Shown: piece by piece, positions 54,179 to 62,979 of the stretch
Layout: the number at the start of each line of letters is the position of its first letter
How positions within the stretch are numbered: the first letter of the stretch is position 1
NCBI GenBank assembly: GCA_965277695.1
Contig: CBDIDQ010000021.1
Span: 1-64,000 of the forward strand
Source of the DNA: JABSOG01 sp965277695
Lineage (GTDB): Bacteria; Pseudomonadota; Gammaproteobacteria; Enterobacterales; Alteromonadaceae
Direction of reading: 5' to 3'
DNA: 64,000 bases
Program-made: the position numbers and the translations under genes
Notes under the pieces: generated by a model
What the model was told of the DNA's origin: nothing
What the model saw: the letters and a program-made list of their open reading frames with translations, nothing else
The model's database searches: none

Positions 54179-55599
54179 TGGCTAAATCGTCAGTATGGGT
54201 CATTGATGATGACGATTCGATCCGCTGGGTGCTAGAAAAAGCCCTGACCAGTGACGCCATCGAGGTTACTTGTTTTGATAACGGCCTTGAATTGCTAGAA
54301 CAACTGCAACAGCAGCCACCAGAGGTGATTATTTCAGACATTCGGATGCCAGAAATTGATGGCCTAACCTTGTTGGGTAAAATCCATCAGCTGGCCCCGG
54401 ATTTGCCAGTGATCATCATCACCGCCCATTCTGATTTGGATACCGCTGTTAATGCCTATCAAAGTGGTGCTTTTGAATACTTGCCTAAACCTTTTGATAT
54501 TGACCATGTGATTGAAGCGGTGCAAAAAGCGCTCGATCAAGTGAAAGAACAAAAACGCGCCAAAGCGCCATCAACTCAGTTACTGTCACAGCCTGACATG
54601 ATTGGTGAAGCCCCCGCGATGCAAGAGGTTTTTCGTGCTATCGGGCGACTATCACGCTCTAGCATCAGCGTGTTGATTAACGGCCAATCAGGCACAGGTA
54701 AAGAGCTAGTCGCACAAGCGTTGCACAAACACAGCCCACGCTCAGACAAACCATTTATTGCCTTGAATATGGCTGCTATTCCCAAAGATTTAATCGAATC
54801 AGAACTGTTTGGTCACGAAAAAGGCGCTTTCACTGGCGCTAATGCGGTGCGTCAAGGTCGCTTTGCGCAAGCCGATGGTGGCACCTTGTTTCTCGATGAA
54901 ATTGGCGACATGCCTATCGACGTACAAACCCGGTTACTGCGGGTACTGGCAGATGGTCAGTTTTATCGAGTGGGCGGTCATTCGCCTATTGGAGTTGATG
55001 TGCGGATCGTCGCCGCCACCCATCAAAACCTCGAAGAATTAGTTGGATTAGGGCGTTTCAGGGAGGATTTATTTCATCGTTTAAATGTCATTCGGATCAA
55101 CCTACCCACCTTAAAAGAGCGCAGCGAAGACATCCCTAAACTGGTCGAATATTTCTTACAGCGAGCCGCTGCGGAACTGGGTGTGGGAGCCAAAGCGATT
55201 GCCAAAGACGCCTTGCAGTTTTTGTCCCGACTAGACTGGCCTGGCAATATTCGTCAGCTTGAAAACACCTGCCGAGGACTCACCGTTATGGCCAGTGGTA
55301 ATGAAATTCAACTGTCGGATATGCCAGTCGAATTGCGCCAATTAAATGGTCACGAGCAATCATCCACAGCAATGCATTCGCAACAGGGCAGTAACTGGCA
55401 ACAACTGTTAAAACAGTCACTTGAAACCCATTTTAGTGATGACAAGAGCAATATTATTGGCGATTTCATGCCACAGTTTGAACGCATTTTGATCACCACC
55501 GCACTAGAACAATGTGGCGGTAAAAAACAACTCGCTGCTAGCCGCCTCGGCTGGGGTCGCAATACCCTCACCCGCAAACTCAAGGAGCTGGGTTTATAG
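54178..55599 (+). CDS. glnG: Nitrogen regulation response regulator NtrC (sigma-54 activator)
   Basis: 473 residues. The receiver has VIDDDDS, Asp54 (IISDIRMP) and the Lys of LPKPFD. The AAA+ sigma-54 interaction domain has Walker A GQSGTGKE (169-176), the sigma-54-contacting GAFTGA loop at 216-221 and GGTLFLDEIGDM. The Fis-type HTH at the C-terminus (LEQCGGKKQLAASRLGWGRNTLTRKLKELGL) binds the enhancer sites listed for glnA and ntrB. Phosphorylated NtrC hexamers hydrolyse ATP to open sigma-54 promoters. It ends the operon; about 90 bases later a separate STAS gene begins. Confidence 0.97.
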   Translation: MAKSSVWVIDDDDSIRWVLEKALTSDAIEVTCFDNGLELLEQLQQQPPEVIISDIRMPEIDGLTLLGKIHQLAPDLPVIIITAHSDLDTAVNAYQSGAFEYLPKPFDIDHVIEAVQKALDQVKEQKRAKAPSTQLLSQPDMIGEAPAMQEVFRAIGRLSRSSISVLINGQSGTGKELVAQALHKHSPRSDKPFIALNMAAIPKDLIESELFGHEKGAFTGANAVRQGRFAQADGGTLFLDEIGDMPIDVQTRLLRVLADGQFYRVGGHSPIGVDVRIVAATHQNLEELVGLGRFREDLFHRLNVIRINLPTLKERSEDIPKLVEYFLQRAAAELGVGAKAIAKDALQFLSRLDWPGNIRQLENTCRGLTVMASGNEIQLSDMPVELRQLNGHEQSSTAMHSQQGSNWQQLLKQSLETHFSDDKSNIIGDFMPQFERILITTALEQCGGKKQLAASRLGWGRNTLTRKLKELGL

Positions 55600-55691
55600 C
55601 GATATAACAGGTCCAACCTGGGTGGTATTTACAAAAAAACCAGCTAGAATAGAGAAATCAACTCTTCACCGCTAAGTTATTGGAATTATTA

Positions 55692-55994
55692 ATGTCTGTG
55701 TCTATTACAACCGATTTGGAGCTGCATGAAATCACTATTGCCGTAGCAGGTCATTTTGATTTTCGTCTGGTCAGTGATTTTCGTCGCGCCTACGATGCGA
55801 TTGAAAATCCCAAAAAAGTCACCGTTGATTTTGAACACACCGACTACATCGACAGCTCAGGTCTGGGCATTCTGATTTATCTGCGCAAACACTTCAATTG
55901 CAGCAAAGACAGTATCTTTTTAATCAATACTAGCAGCGACATTAACAGGACCTTTCGTATCGCCCGCTTTAATAAACTCTTTCAAATCAGCTGA
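55692..55994 (+). CDS. STAS domain anti-anti-sigma factor-like protein
   Basis: 100 residues with the start at ATG 55692; a TTG at 55680 is less likely. It is a single STAS domain. The signature VDFEHTDYIDSSGLGILIYLRK contains the phosphorylatable Ser of the D-S-S-G-L-G loop. In SpoIIAA-type systems this serine is phosphorylated by an HPK-like anti-sigma kinase and dephosphorylated by a PP2C phosphatase. No partner kinase or phosphatase gene is adjacent, so a partner must be elsewhere. It is co-directional with ntrC but 92 bases away. Confidence 0.88.
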   Translation: MSVSITTDLELHEITIAVAGHFDFRLVSDFRRAYDAIENPKKVTVDFEHTDYIDSSGLGILIYLRKHFNCSKDSIFLINTSSDINRTFRIARFNKLFQIS

Positions 55995-56003
55995 AACAGC
56001 GAT

Positions 56004-56651
56004 TTAAATCAGCCCCATTTCAATCGCTTTGAGCACCGCCCGGGTGCGATCTCTAACCCCGAGTTTCGCCAAAATCGCCGATACCTGATTTTTAATTGTA
56101 CCTTGAGATTTAAACATCGCAGCAGCAATTTCTTTATTGCTGTAACCACCGGCCATTAAGCGCAAAACTTGGGTTTCTTTATCGTTCATCGGTTCGGGTT
56201 GCGCCAAGCTGGCAAAATCCGGTTTGAGATCAGACAACCCCTGTAACACCGTCTCGGTGATCGCCGGTTGTACCAAAGTAGCGCCCCGATGAACCGTCTC
56301 TATCGCGCCAACCAGCGTCTCCAAAGACACATCTTTGAGTAAATAACCTTTGGCACCAGCCTTTAATCCTTGCAGCACCACCTCATGATCATCAAAGGTG
56401 GTCAAGATGATCACCGGAGTTTCAATTCTATGCGCTTTTAGCTCTAGCAAGGTCGCAATACCGTCCTGACGCGGCATTCGAATATCCAACAAAATCACCT
56501 CTGGCTGATGGGCATTTACGGCCGCCAGCACTTCGCTACCATCAACAGCTTGCGCCACCACAGTGACTTTATCCGACAAGCCTAACAAGCTTTGGATCCC
56601 CTGCCTGACCAGAGTTTGGTCATCAACCAACAGTACACTAATAGCCATCAT
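56004..56651 (-). CDS. NarL/FixJ-family response regulator
   Basis: 215 residues; the start is at the first of two adjacent ATG codons within the last bases of the kinase gene, giving a 14-base overlap. The receiver has LLVDDQ, the acceptor Asp in VILLDIRMPRQDG, ILTTFDD and the Lys of YLLKDV. The LuxR-type HTH (ETQVLRLMAGGYSNKEIAAAMFKSQGTIKNQVSAILAKLGVRDRTRAVLKA) binds DNA. It is the cognate regulator of the DesK-type kinase immediately upstream. The target genes are unknown; the DUF2306-like membrane protein gene transcribed divergently from the kinase is a natural candidate. It converges with the STAS gene across 9 bases. Confidence 0.94.
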   Translation of the reverse strand: MMAISVLLVDDQTLVRQGIQSLLGLSDKVTVVAQAVDGSEVLAAVNAHQPEVILLDIRMPRQDGIATLLELKAHRIETPVIILTTFDDHEVVLQGLKAGAKGYLLKDVSLETLVGAIETVHRGATLVQPAITETVLQGLSDLKPDFASLAQPEPMNDKETQVLRLMAGGYSNKEIAAAMFKSQGTIKNQVSAILAKLGVRDRTRAVLKAIEMGLI

Positions 56652-57777
56652 TGAGTTCCACCTTGATTTCAATTAAAAAATAAGGTGCCGATGCCTGATA
56701 CTTCAACTCCCCGCCCTGCTCTAATACCCTCTCAGCCATGCCCAGCAAGCCATTACCCTGAACAATATCACTGCCAGTTTGATGATAACCATCGTCCTTT
56801 ATGTTCAACAATAATTGCTCTGCAACCACAGTAAAATCAAGCCAAATTTGCGTCGCATTGCCGTGCTTAAGGGTATTGGTTAACGCCTCCTGAACCGCTC
56901 TTAACAGCATTTCAGCCATCGCCACCTGAGTCACTTTAATCGACGGATCAAACGAAAAATGGATGGTCAACTGTGGCGTATTATCGAGTAATTGCTGTAA
57001 TGCCAGCTGCAAATCAATCGCTGACATATCGCGAATTTCAGCCACAGCGGTACGCACATCACTGAGTAATAATTTAGCCACCGCATGGGATTGATCAATC
57101 GCCGCTTTGGCCTGACCATGGGCCAAATGACGTGCCACTTGCAGATTAATGGTCAAAGCCGTTAAATGATGACCAACCAAATCGTGAATATTACGAGAAA
57201 TACGCAACCGCTCTGATTGTTTGGTGGCTTCGGTCAGCAGACTTTGCGTCGCTATCAACTCCCGATTCAATTGATCAGCCTGCGCTTTGGCTTGCTCCGC
57301 TTTCATTGCCCGGTCCATAGTGACAATGGCAAAAATATTGAACATCCAATAAACAAAAGCGCTCATCAGCGCCGAATCTCTATCCCAGTAAAAATAAAAA
57401 GCGATAAAAATCATCACACTAACCAAACCACTGACCATCACCGCCCGATTAAATGAAAAATACGAGACCAGCTGAGTCGACCAAATAGTGGCCAGTATTG
57501 GCATATAACTAATCAGCACAGTAAAGTAAAGGGTAAAAACCGCAGCGATTTGCAGCAGCAAATGAAGCTTGTGAGCGACTGCACCAACAGCAAGTCGACC
57601 ACCAGTCGAATAAAGAAAGGAGCAAATAAACACGCAAAACAGCAAACCGACCAAAGTGATTGTGGTTACCGGGGTTTCATTGTTGACGATCAACGAGCCA
57701 ATTGTCACCGCTGTGATAGCCAGCCAGGTGACAAAAGCAACAATCACTTCAAAACGCATATTTTTTATAAATTTCAT
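56638..57777 (-). CDS. DesK/NarX-type (HisKA_3) sensor histidine kinase
   Basis: 379 residues with start taken at the ATG of 57777; a TTG 12 codons upstream is possible, and neither has a strong ribosome site. Six hydrophobic segments fill about residues 9-145 with no extracytoplasmic domain, so it senses something in or at the membrane. A short coil precedes HisKA_3 (RISRNIHDLVGHHLTALTIN), and the ATPase domain has VQEALTNTLKHGNATQI, DDGYHQTG and GNGLLGMAERV. This is the DesK-family layout. The response regulator gene overlaps its end. Possible signals are membrane state, lipid composition or redox (inference). Confidence 0.93.
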   Translation of the reverse strand: MKFIKNMRFEVIVAFVTWLAITAVTIGSLIVNNETPVTTITLVGLLFCVFICSFLYSTGGRLAVGAVAHKLHLLLQIAAVFTLYFTVLISYMPILATIWSTQLVSYFSFNRAVMVSGLVSVMIFIAFYFYWDRDSALMSAFVYWMFNIFAIVTMDRAMKAEQAKAQADQLNRELIATQSLLTEATKQSERLRISRNIHDLVGHHLTALTINLQVARHLAHGQAKAAIDQSHAVAKLLLSDVRTAVAEIRDMSAIDLQLALQQLLDNTPQLTIHFSFDPSIKVTQVAMAEMLLRAVQEALTNTLKHGNATQIWLDFTVVAEQLLLNIKDDGYHQTGSDIVQGNGLLGMAERVLEQGGELKYQASAPYFLIEIKVELNDGY

Positions 57778-57851
57778 CAGCTTATTATGGATCAGCCCAA
57801 CCAATAAAGACAATTAACCAGCAACGTTTAACCATAATGTGACTTTTGGCA

Positions 57852-57881
57852 CTGACCTGTGATTTTGCCATGCTTTATACT
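57852..57881 (+). promoter_or_regulatory. Possible sigma-70 promoter of the 57919 gene
   Basis: CTGACC and TATACT are spaced by 18 bases in the 141-base divergent gap between the kinase gene and the DUF2306-like gene. The -10 is good and the -35 fair. It would give a leader of about 30 bases. Confidence 0.4.
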
Positions 57882-57918
57882 GGTTTCACTAACTATTCGT
57901 TATTTAGAGAGCGAGAGA

Positions 57919-58650
57919 ATGCTGATGCAACATCTACTGACATTATTTTTATTCATCCACATTATTGCCGGGGCTTGCGCATTGTTATTGTTTTGGCTGC
58001 CCGCTTGGTTGAAAAAAGGCAGTCCCAACCACATCCGCTTCGGCCGTTATTATGTCAACGCCATGTATACCGTAGCTGCCAGCGGTTTTTTCATGGCTAT
58101 GCTAGTAATGATTGATCCACTAGGACTACAACGTAATTTAGTGGTCGACAACGCCAACCCCGACCATCAAATCATGGTTATTCGCAGTACCCGAGGTTTT
58201 TTGCTTTACCTCAGCTTACTGACTCTCGCCAGTATCAGACACGGTGTGCTGGTATTACGCCATAAAACCGAACGTCAGGCGTTAAAAAAGCCCAGCCACC
58301 TACTACTCACCGCCGGTCTGGCCGGATTTGGTCCAATATTGGCCATCTGGGGATATACTCAACAGATGACATTATTGATCATCTTCGGCATTCTCGGCCT
58401 GCTGCTTGGCAGCGGCATGTTACGCTACACTTTTCGCTCCACCTTAAGTAAAAACCAATGGTGGATTGAACACCTCGGCGCGATGATTGGCTCAGGTATC
58501 GCCGCCCACACCGCCTTTTTCGTCTTTGGCATGGCACGCTTCTTTGAGGTTGACAGCACTTTACGACTGTTATCTTGGATATTACCCGGCATCATCGGCG
58601 GCATCGCCATCAACTATTTAAGCCGTTTTTATCAACGTAAATTTGGTTGA
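57919..58650 (+). CDS. DUF2306-like multi-pass membrane protein
   Basis: 243 residues, ATG start after GCGAGAGA. Seven to eight TM helices fill nearly the whole length. A HIIAGACALLLFWLPAWLKKGSPNHIRFGRYYVNAMY segment resembles the His-containing start of DUF2306 proteins (H-x-x-x-G-x-x-A ... H-x-x-x-G-R-x-Y-V). Conserved His residues in the second half (IEHLGAMIGSGIAAHTAFF) could bind haem or metal (inference). Physiological role is not established. It is transcribed divergently from the DesK/NarL pair, which may regulate it. Confidence 0.75.
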   Translation: MLMQHLLTLFLFIHIIAGACALLLFWLPAWLKKGSPNHIRFGRYYVNAMYTVAASGFFMAMLVMIDPLGLQRNLVVDNANPDHQIMVIRSTRGFLLYLSLLTLASIRHGVLVLRHKTERQALKKPSHLLLTAGLAGFGPILAIWGYTQQMTLLIIFGILGLLLGSGMLRYTFRSTLSKNQWWIEHLGAMIGSGIAAHTAFFVFGMARFFEVDSTLRLLSWILPGIIGGIAINYLSRFYQRKFG

Positions 58651-58696
58651 AAACGACCGTAAATCACCAACACCCAAATAAAACCCCATACGGTAG

Positions 58697-58714
58697 ACGC
58701 GAATTTATTCGCGT
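58697..58714. repeat. REP-like palindrome
   Basis: ACGCGAATTTATTCGCGT is a palindrome with a mismatched centre, preceded by CGGTAG, in the 211-base gap 58651-58861. It shares the GTAG lead and ATTTAT centre with the palindrome at 35002-35017. A second CCGTAGACC lies 22 bases beyond. The rest of the gap is C-rich and shows no gene. Confidence 0.5.
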
Positions 58715-58861
58715 AGGGAGCCGAAGCGACCGTAGACCACCAGCCCCCTACAGCCCCCCACCAAAAAAAACAACAATGTCCCCTCATCTACACCGTTAAA
58801 GTCAACCAATAGACTACACTTTACAGACACTCCCAACATTTAGCCCAACAAGCTTTTTCAT

Positions 58862-60550
58862 ATGCTCGTAAAAGCCCCAATCCAAATCATATTATTTTTG
58901 TTTGTACTGCTTTTTAGTATGAGTACGCTCAAAGCACAACCATCCACTCTGGTATTTGGTATCACGCCTTGGGATACGCCAGCCAAGCTCGACCGATATT
59001 ACCAGCCGTTAATGCAGCACTTCGAACAACAATTGCAGCGTGATATTCGCTTTATCGTCACCCGAGATTATGCTGAGCTGGCCGAAAAGCTCAGTACTGG
59101 TGAGGTTGATATCGGCTTTATGCCTTCTGTCAGTTACGTCAAAGCCAAACAGAAAATTCCCGGACTCACTTTGTTGGCAGGTCATACCGAGCAAAACCCG
59201 ATCACTGGCGAATATCGCAACCATTACCGAGGTGTGATCATCGCCCTCAAAAGCGCCGCTATCACCACATTAGCAGATCTCAAAGACAAACGCTTTGGCT
59301 TCACAGACCCTGACTCCTCTTCCGGTTACAAATACCCTCTACAATTATTAAGCGAAAATAACATCGAACCACAGAGTTACTTTTCTCAAGTGTTTATGCT
59401 TAAACAGCACCCCAAAGTCACTCAAGCATTGATCAACAAAGCCATCGACGGCGGCGCAACCTGGGATACTCATTTAGCCCAAGTGCGCAAAACCCATGGC
59501 GATATTTTTACTGTTATCGCCCAAACCCGACCCATCCCCTTTGATGCCGTTGCCGCCAGCCCTCGCTTATCCCGCTCTACTGCCAATCAAATCAAACAAT
59601 TACTATTAGCCATCACGCCACAAAGCGAACTATTACCTACCATTCGGAAAAACGGATTGAACACTTTTGGTTGGGAACAAACCACCGACAGCAATTACGA
59701 CCCGGTGCGACGGATGCTCGACAGTCAAATCTCAGATAACCACATCGAACAACTGATCCTCGGTATTCCACCAACAAAAACCCCCGCTGAGGTTCACAAA
59801 ATGTGGCAACCGCTGTTGCAATACCTCAGTGAAAGCACAGACACCACAGTGACATTACAAATTACCAGAGAATACAACGAACTGGCCTTGCGCATGAAAA
59901 ACGGCCAATTCGATATTGGCGTCTTCCCCCCGTTAGCCTACGTCAACGCCAAAGACCAAATGCCACAACTTAAATACGTCGCGACCCTATTAAAACCCTA
60001 TGCTGACGGCCGTATTGCCGACCATTACAAAGGCGTACTCATCACTCTTAAAAGCAGTAACATCGCCAACCTTGAAGACTTACGTAACAAACGCTTTGCT
60101 TTCACCTCAACCAGTTCAACTTCCGGTTATTTATACCCTAATGCTTTTTTAAAACGCCGCCACATAGATGCCGCTAGCTATTTCAGCCAAATCTTTATGC
60201 TCAAAAGACACAGTAAAGTCGTCAAAGCCTTGCTCAGCCAAGCCATTGATGGCGGTGCCACCACAGACGAGCAACTGTACCTAGCACAACAGCAATATGG
60301 TGATATTTTTAATATTATCGCGCAAACATCTGCCATTCCGTTTGATGCCCTGACCATCGCGCCACACGTAAGCCCACAACTGCAACAACGCATCACCCAG
60401 AAAATCAAAGATATCCAGCTACGACCAGATTTATTACAGCGACTGAAAAAGAGCCAATGGAGATACAGCGGATTCATCAATAAAGATGACCGTTTTTATG
60501 ACAGCGTACGTCAGGTTCGTGACACGCTACAGGGAACAGTCGCCCCATGA
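58862..60550 (+). CDS. Duplicated PhnD/TauA-like periplasmic binding protein
   Basis: 562 residues with a signal peptide (about 1-27, ending LKAQP). Two homologous PhnD-type substrate-binding domains follow in tandem (about 28-285 and 295-550). Both show a TRDYAELA/TREYNELA start, the SGYKYPLQLL/SGYLYPNAFL segment, the same FSQxFMLKxHxKVxxAL and AIDGGAT elements, and a final FDA(V/L). Usual PhnD/PtxB proteins have one such domain of about 300 residues, so this is an internal duplication. No ABC transporter genes are near; instead the stop overlaps (ATGA) the start of a hybrid kinase gene. It therefore probably presents a bound ligand, such as a phosphonate, phosphite or similar oxyanion, to that sensor rather than feeding transport (inference). 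Confidence 0.88.
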   Translation: MLVKAPIQIILFLFVLLFSMSTLKAQPSTLVFGITPWDTPAKLDRYYQPLMQHFEQQLQRDIRFIVTRDYAELAEKLSTGEVDIGFMPSVSYVKAKQKIPGLTLLAGHTEQNPITGEYRNHYRGVIIALKSAAITTLADLKDKRFGFTDPDSSSGYKYPLQLLSENNIEPQSYFSQVFMLKQHPKVTQALINKAIDGGATWDTHLAQVRKTHGDIFTVIAQTRPIPFDAVAASPRLSRSTANQIKQLLLAITPQSELLPTIRKNGLNTFGWEQTTDSNYDPVRRMLDSQISDNHIEQLILGIPPTKTPAEVHKMWQPLLQYLSESTDTTVTLQITREYNELALRMKNGQFDIGVFPPLAYVNAKDQMPQLKYVATLLKPYADGRIADHYKGVLITLKSSNIANLEDLRNKRFAFTSTSSTSGYLYPNAFLKRRHIDAASYFSQIFMLKRHSKVVKALLSQAIDGGATTDEQLYLAQQQYGDIFNIIAQTSAIPFDALTIAPHVSPQLQQRITQKIKDIQLRPDLLQRLKKSQWRYSGFINKDDRFYDSVRQVRDTLQGTVAP

Positions 60551-62979
60551 GGCTCAAACCCGCGCTGATCTTGATCACTATGTTACCTTTAGCAGTAACA
60601 TTGACATTCACTTCGCTGCAAGTGAATGATTTGCTCCAACGCCTTAATGCCACCATTGCTAACAGCTTGAGTAAAAAATCTGAATTGCTGAACAGTGATT
60701 TGAACAAAACCTTATTGAAAAACCAAAATATTTCACTGGCTCTGGCACAAACCACCGAAGTGATCCAAGGCATTGCCTTAATGGATTCAGATACCCTGTT
60801 TAACCGTACTGGGCTGTTTACTGCGCTTGATATCAATTACATTGCTTTTATCAACAGTCAAACTGTGGCACAGCATATCGTCGTCGCTCGCAGTACCAAC
60901 GAATTTCATTTTGGTGACACCCTAACAGACGAACCCTTGCTGAATCACTTTGACACTAACAGCACCGCCAAGAACAGCGGTTTCGCCACTATTGGTCATT
61001 TTGATCAGCAAAATTATCTGCTATCGATTCAGCCAGTGTACAATTTCAGCCATTCACTCATCGGTTATGTGGTGGTTGGGGTTTTGCTTAATGAAGACTT
61101 TTTGCAGCAACTCAGTGAAAAGTATGACATTCACCTGTCGGTCAAATTAGCTGCCAAAGGTATTCTCAATAACAACCAAGACACCTCTCACGATGAAAGC
61201 CATCATCAGGCTGAAAAGTGGGATAGCCAAACTTTTACCTTTCACTTTTCTGCTGCTGATGGCAAACAGCTGTCGCCATTAACTCAATTTACCCTATTCG
61301 AAGATAATCGTGATGCCCGTCAAACCCTCAACAATTTGCAGCATCAAATGATTTTTTTCCTCGCGATGTTATGTATTGCGATGTTGCTGCTAACCAATTC
61401 GCAGCTTAAAAGAGTGCTTGATCCAATTAAACAACTGATTGCCGCCATGGATGCCCATGCCACACCGGGCCAGTCTCTTACCGCACTCGACCCGCCGAAT
61501 AATGAAATTGGTGATTTATCATCGGCGTTTATCAAAATGCAGCATGAAAACGAAGAATTAGTCATGCAACTCGACGCGGCGAGGATCCAATCTGAAACTG
61601 CCAACGCCGCCAAGTCATTGTTTTTGGCCAATATGTCTCATGAAATCCGCACCCCAATGAACGCCATTCTCGGTTATGCCCAATTGCTTGAACGCAGCGA
61701 CAACCTCGACAGCAAACAAGCCGCCTTCTTAAAGACCATTAACCAAGCCGGAAAACACCTGTTACTGCTGATTAACGACACCCTAGACTTATCGAAAATA
61801 GAAGCTGGCGCAATGGAACTCGAATGCCATGATTTTGACCTCAACCAAATGATCCGCGACATCAGCGAAATGTTTGATTATCGTTGCAAGGAAAAAAACA
61901 TCAATTGGATCTTTAACAGCCCTACACAATCTATTTATGTGCAAGGTGATGAAAGCAAGTTACGCCAGATACTGATCAACCTGATTGCTAATGCAGTCAA
62001 ATTTACTGATCAAGGTGGCGTGACGTTTAAAGTGGTGCATGTCAACCAACACCAAGTCCACTTTAGTGTAACCGATACCGGTATAGGCATCGCACCAGAA
62101 CATTTAGGGCTGATTTTTGAACCTTTTATGCAAGGTCAATCCGACGCCAGAGCCGGGGGCACCGGTTTGGGTTTAAGTATCACCAAGGCCCAAGTTGAAA
62201 CCATGGGCGGGCATTTAATGGTTGAATCGCAATTACAACAGGGCAGTCGTTTCTTTTTTACCGTGCGACTGCCAGCAACCCACACTAATAATGCCGAACA
62301 GCTAATTGATCACAGCCAAGCCACACCGTGCATCAACGTCAATGACCGACTGGCATTAGTTGTTGATGACAACTTAGATAATCGGGATTTATTGTATCAC
62401 CTGCTGGTCGATATTGGCTTTACCGTTGAGTTTGCCGGAAACGGTCAGCAAGCCATCGAACAGGTCATCGAATGCCAGCCTGATATTGTCTTCATGGATA
62501 TTTCAATGCCGGTGATGGACGGTAAAAAAGCCATCAAGGCGATCAGAAAACTGCAATTGAGCAGCCAGCCCCAGTGTATTGCGGTTACCGCTTCGGTATT
62601 TGGCTGGGAAAAAAATGCCATTCTTGATTGTGGGTTTGATGATTTTGTCGCAAAACCGTTTTTACTTGAAGATATCTATAAAAGTATCAGTAAAGTCTTG
62701 GGGATCAGCTATCCTAAAACGAAGTCATTAATAACCAAAGAAGCGTTACCGAGCGAAATAGAGATGGCACAAATCGCGATCCCCGACACACTCAAACAAC
62801 AACTACTCGATGCCATCGAACTCAGTGATATTCAGGAAATTGAGAATACCCTAGTAAAACTGGCTGAGATAGGTAATGATGAAACCAGACTAAGCAAACA
62901 TCTTGCTCGTTTGCTAGTAAATTATGATTTTGAAACCTTGCAAAAAGAAGTCAAAGAATCTGCCCATGCGCCTACATAA
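60547..62979 (+). CDS. Hybrid histidine kinase linked to the PhnD-like protein
   Basis: 810 residues. TM1 (about 7-25) and TM2 (about 263-281) enclose a periplasmic sensor of about 235 residues, probably a Cache-type fold (IAFINSQTVAQHIVVAR, GYVVVGVLLNEDFL). A HAMP domain (about 283-335) and a coil lead to HisKA His365 (NMSHEIRTPMNAILGYAQLL). The ATPase domain has ILINLIANAVKF, DTGIGI and GGTGLGLSITKAQ. The receiver has VVDD, Asp651 (FMDISMP) and VAKPFLL. The C-terminal tail (about 745-805) is a diverged version of the module shared with the 12-34 kb kinases, ending YDFETL. The start overlaps the binding-protein stop and the stop overlaps the next start, so all three genes are coupled. Ligand-loaded binding protein probably contacts the periplasmic sensor (inference). 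Confidence 0.93.
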   Translation: MRLKPALILITMLPLAVTLTFTSLQVNDLLQRLNATIANSLSKKSELLNSDLNKTLLKNQNISLALAQTTEVIQGIALMDSDTLFNRTGLFTALDINYIAFINSQTVAQHIVVARSTNEFHFGDTLTDEPLLNHFDTNSTAKNSGFATIGHFDQQNYLLSIQPVYNFSHSLIGYVVVGVLLNEDFLQQLSEKYDIHLSVKLAAKGILNNNQDTSHDESHHQAEKWDSQTFTFHFSAADGKQLSPLTQFTLFEDNRDARQTLNNLQHQMIFFLAMLCIAMLLLTNSQLKRVLDPIKQLIAAMDAHATPGQSLTALDPPNNEIGDLSSAFIKMQHENEELVMQLDAARIQSETANAAKSLFLANMSHEIRTPMNAILGYAQLLERSDNLDSKQAAFLKTINQAGKHLLLLINDTLDLSKIEAGAMELECHDFDLNQMIRDISEMFDYRCKEKNINWIFNSPTQSIYVQGDESKLRQILINLIANAVKFTDQGGVTFKVVHVNQHQVHFSVTDTGIGIAPEHLGLIFEPFMQGQSDARAGGTGLGLSITKAQVETMGGHLMVESQLQQGSRFFFTVRLPATHTNNAEQLIDHSQATPCINVNDRLALVVDDNLDNRDLLYHLLVDIGFTVEFAGNGQQAIEQVIECQPDIVFMDISMPVMDGKKAIKAIRKLQLSSQPQCIAVTASVFGWEKNAILDCGFDDFVAKPFLLEDIYKSISKVLGISYPKTKSLITKEALPSEIEMAQIAIPDTLKQQLLDAIELSDIQEIENTLVKLAEIGNDETRLSKHLARLLVNYDFETLQKEVKESAHAPT

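Noticed and set aside
58862..60550. The PhnD-like protein as part of a phosphonate ABC transporter
   Set aside because: No permease or ATPase gene is adjacent; the stop codon overlaps a sensor kinase gene, which points to signalling.
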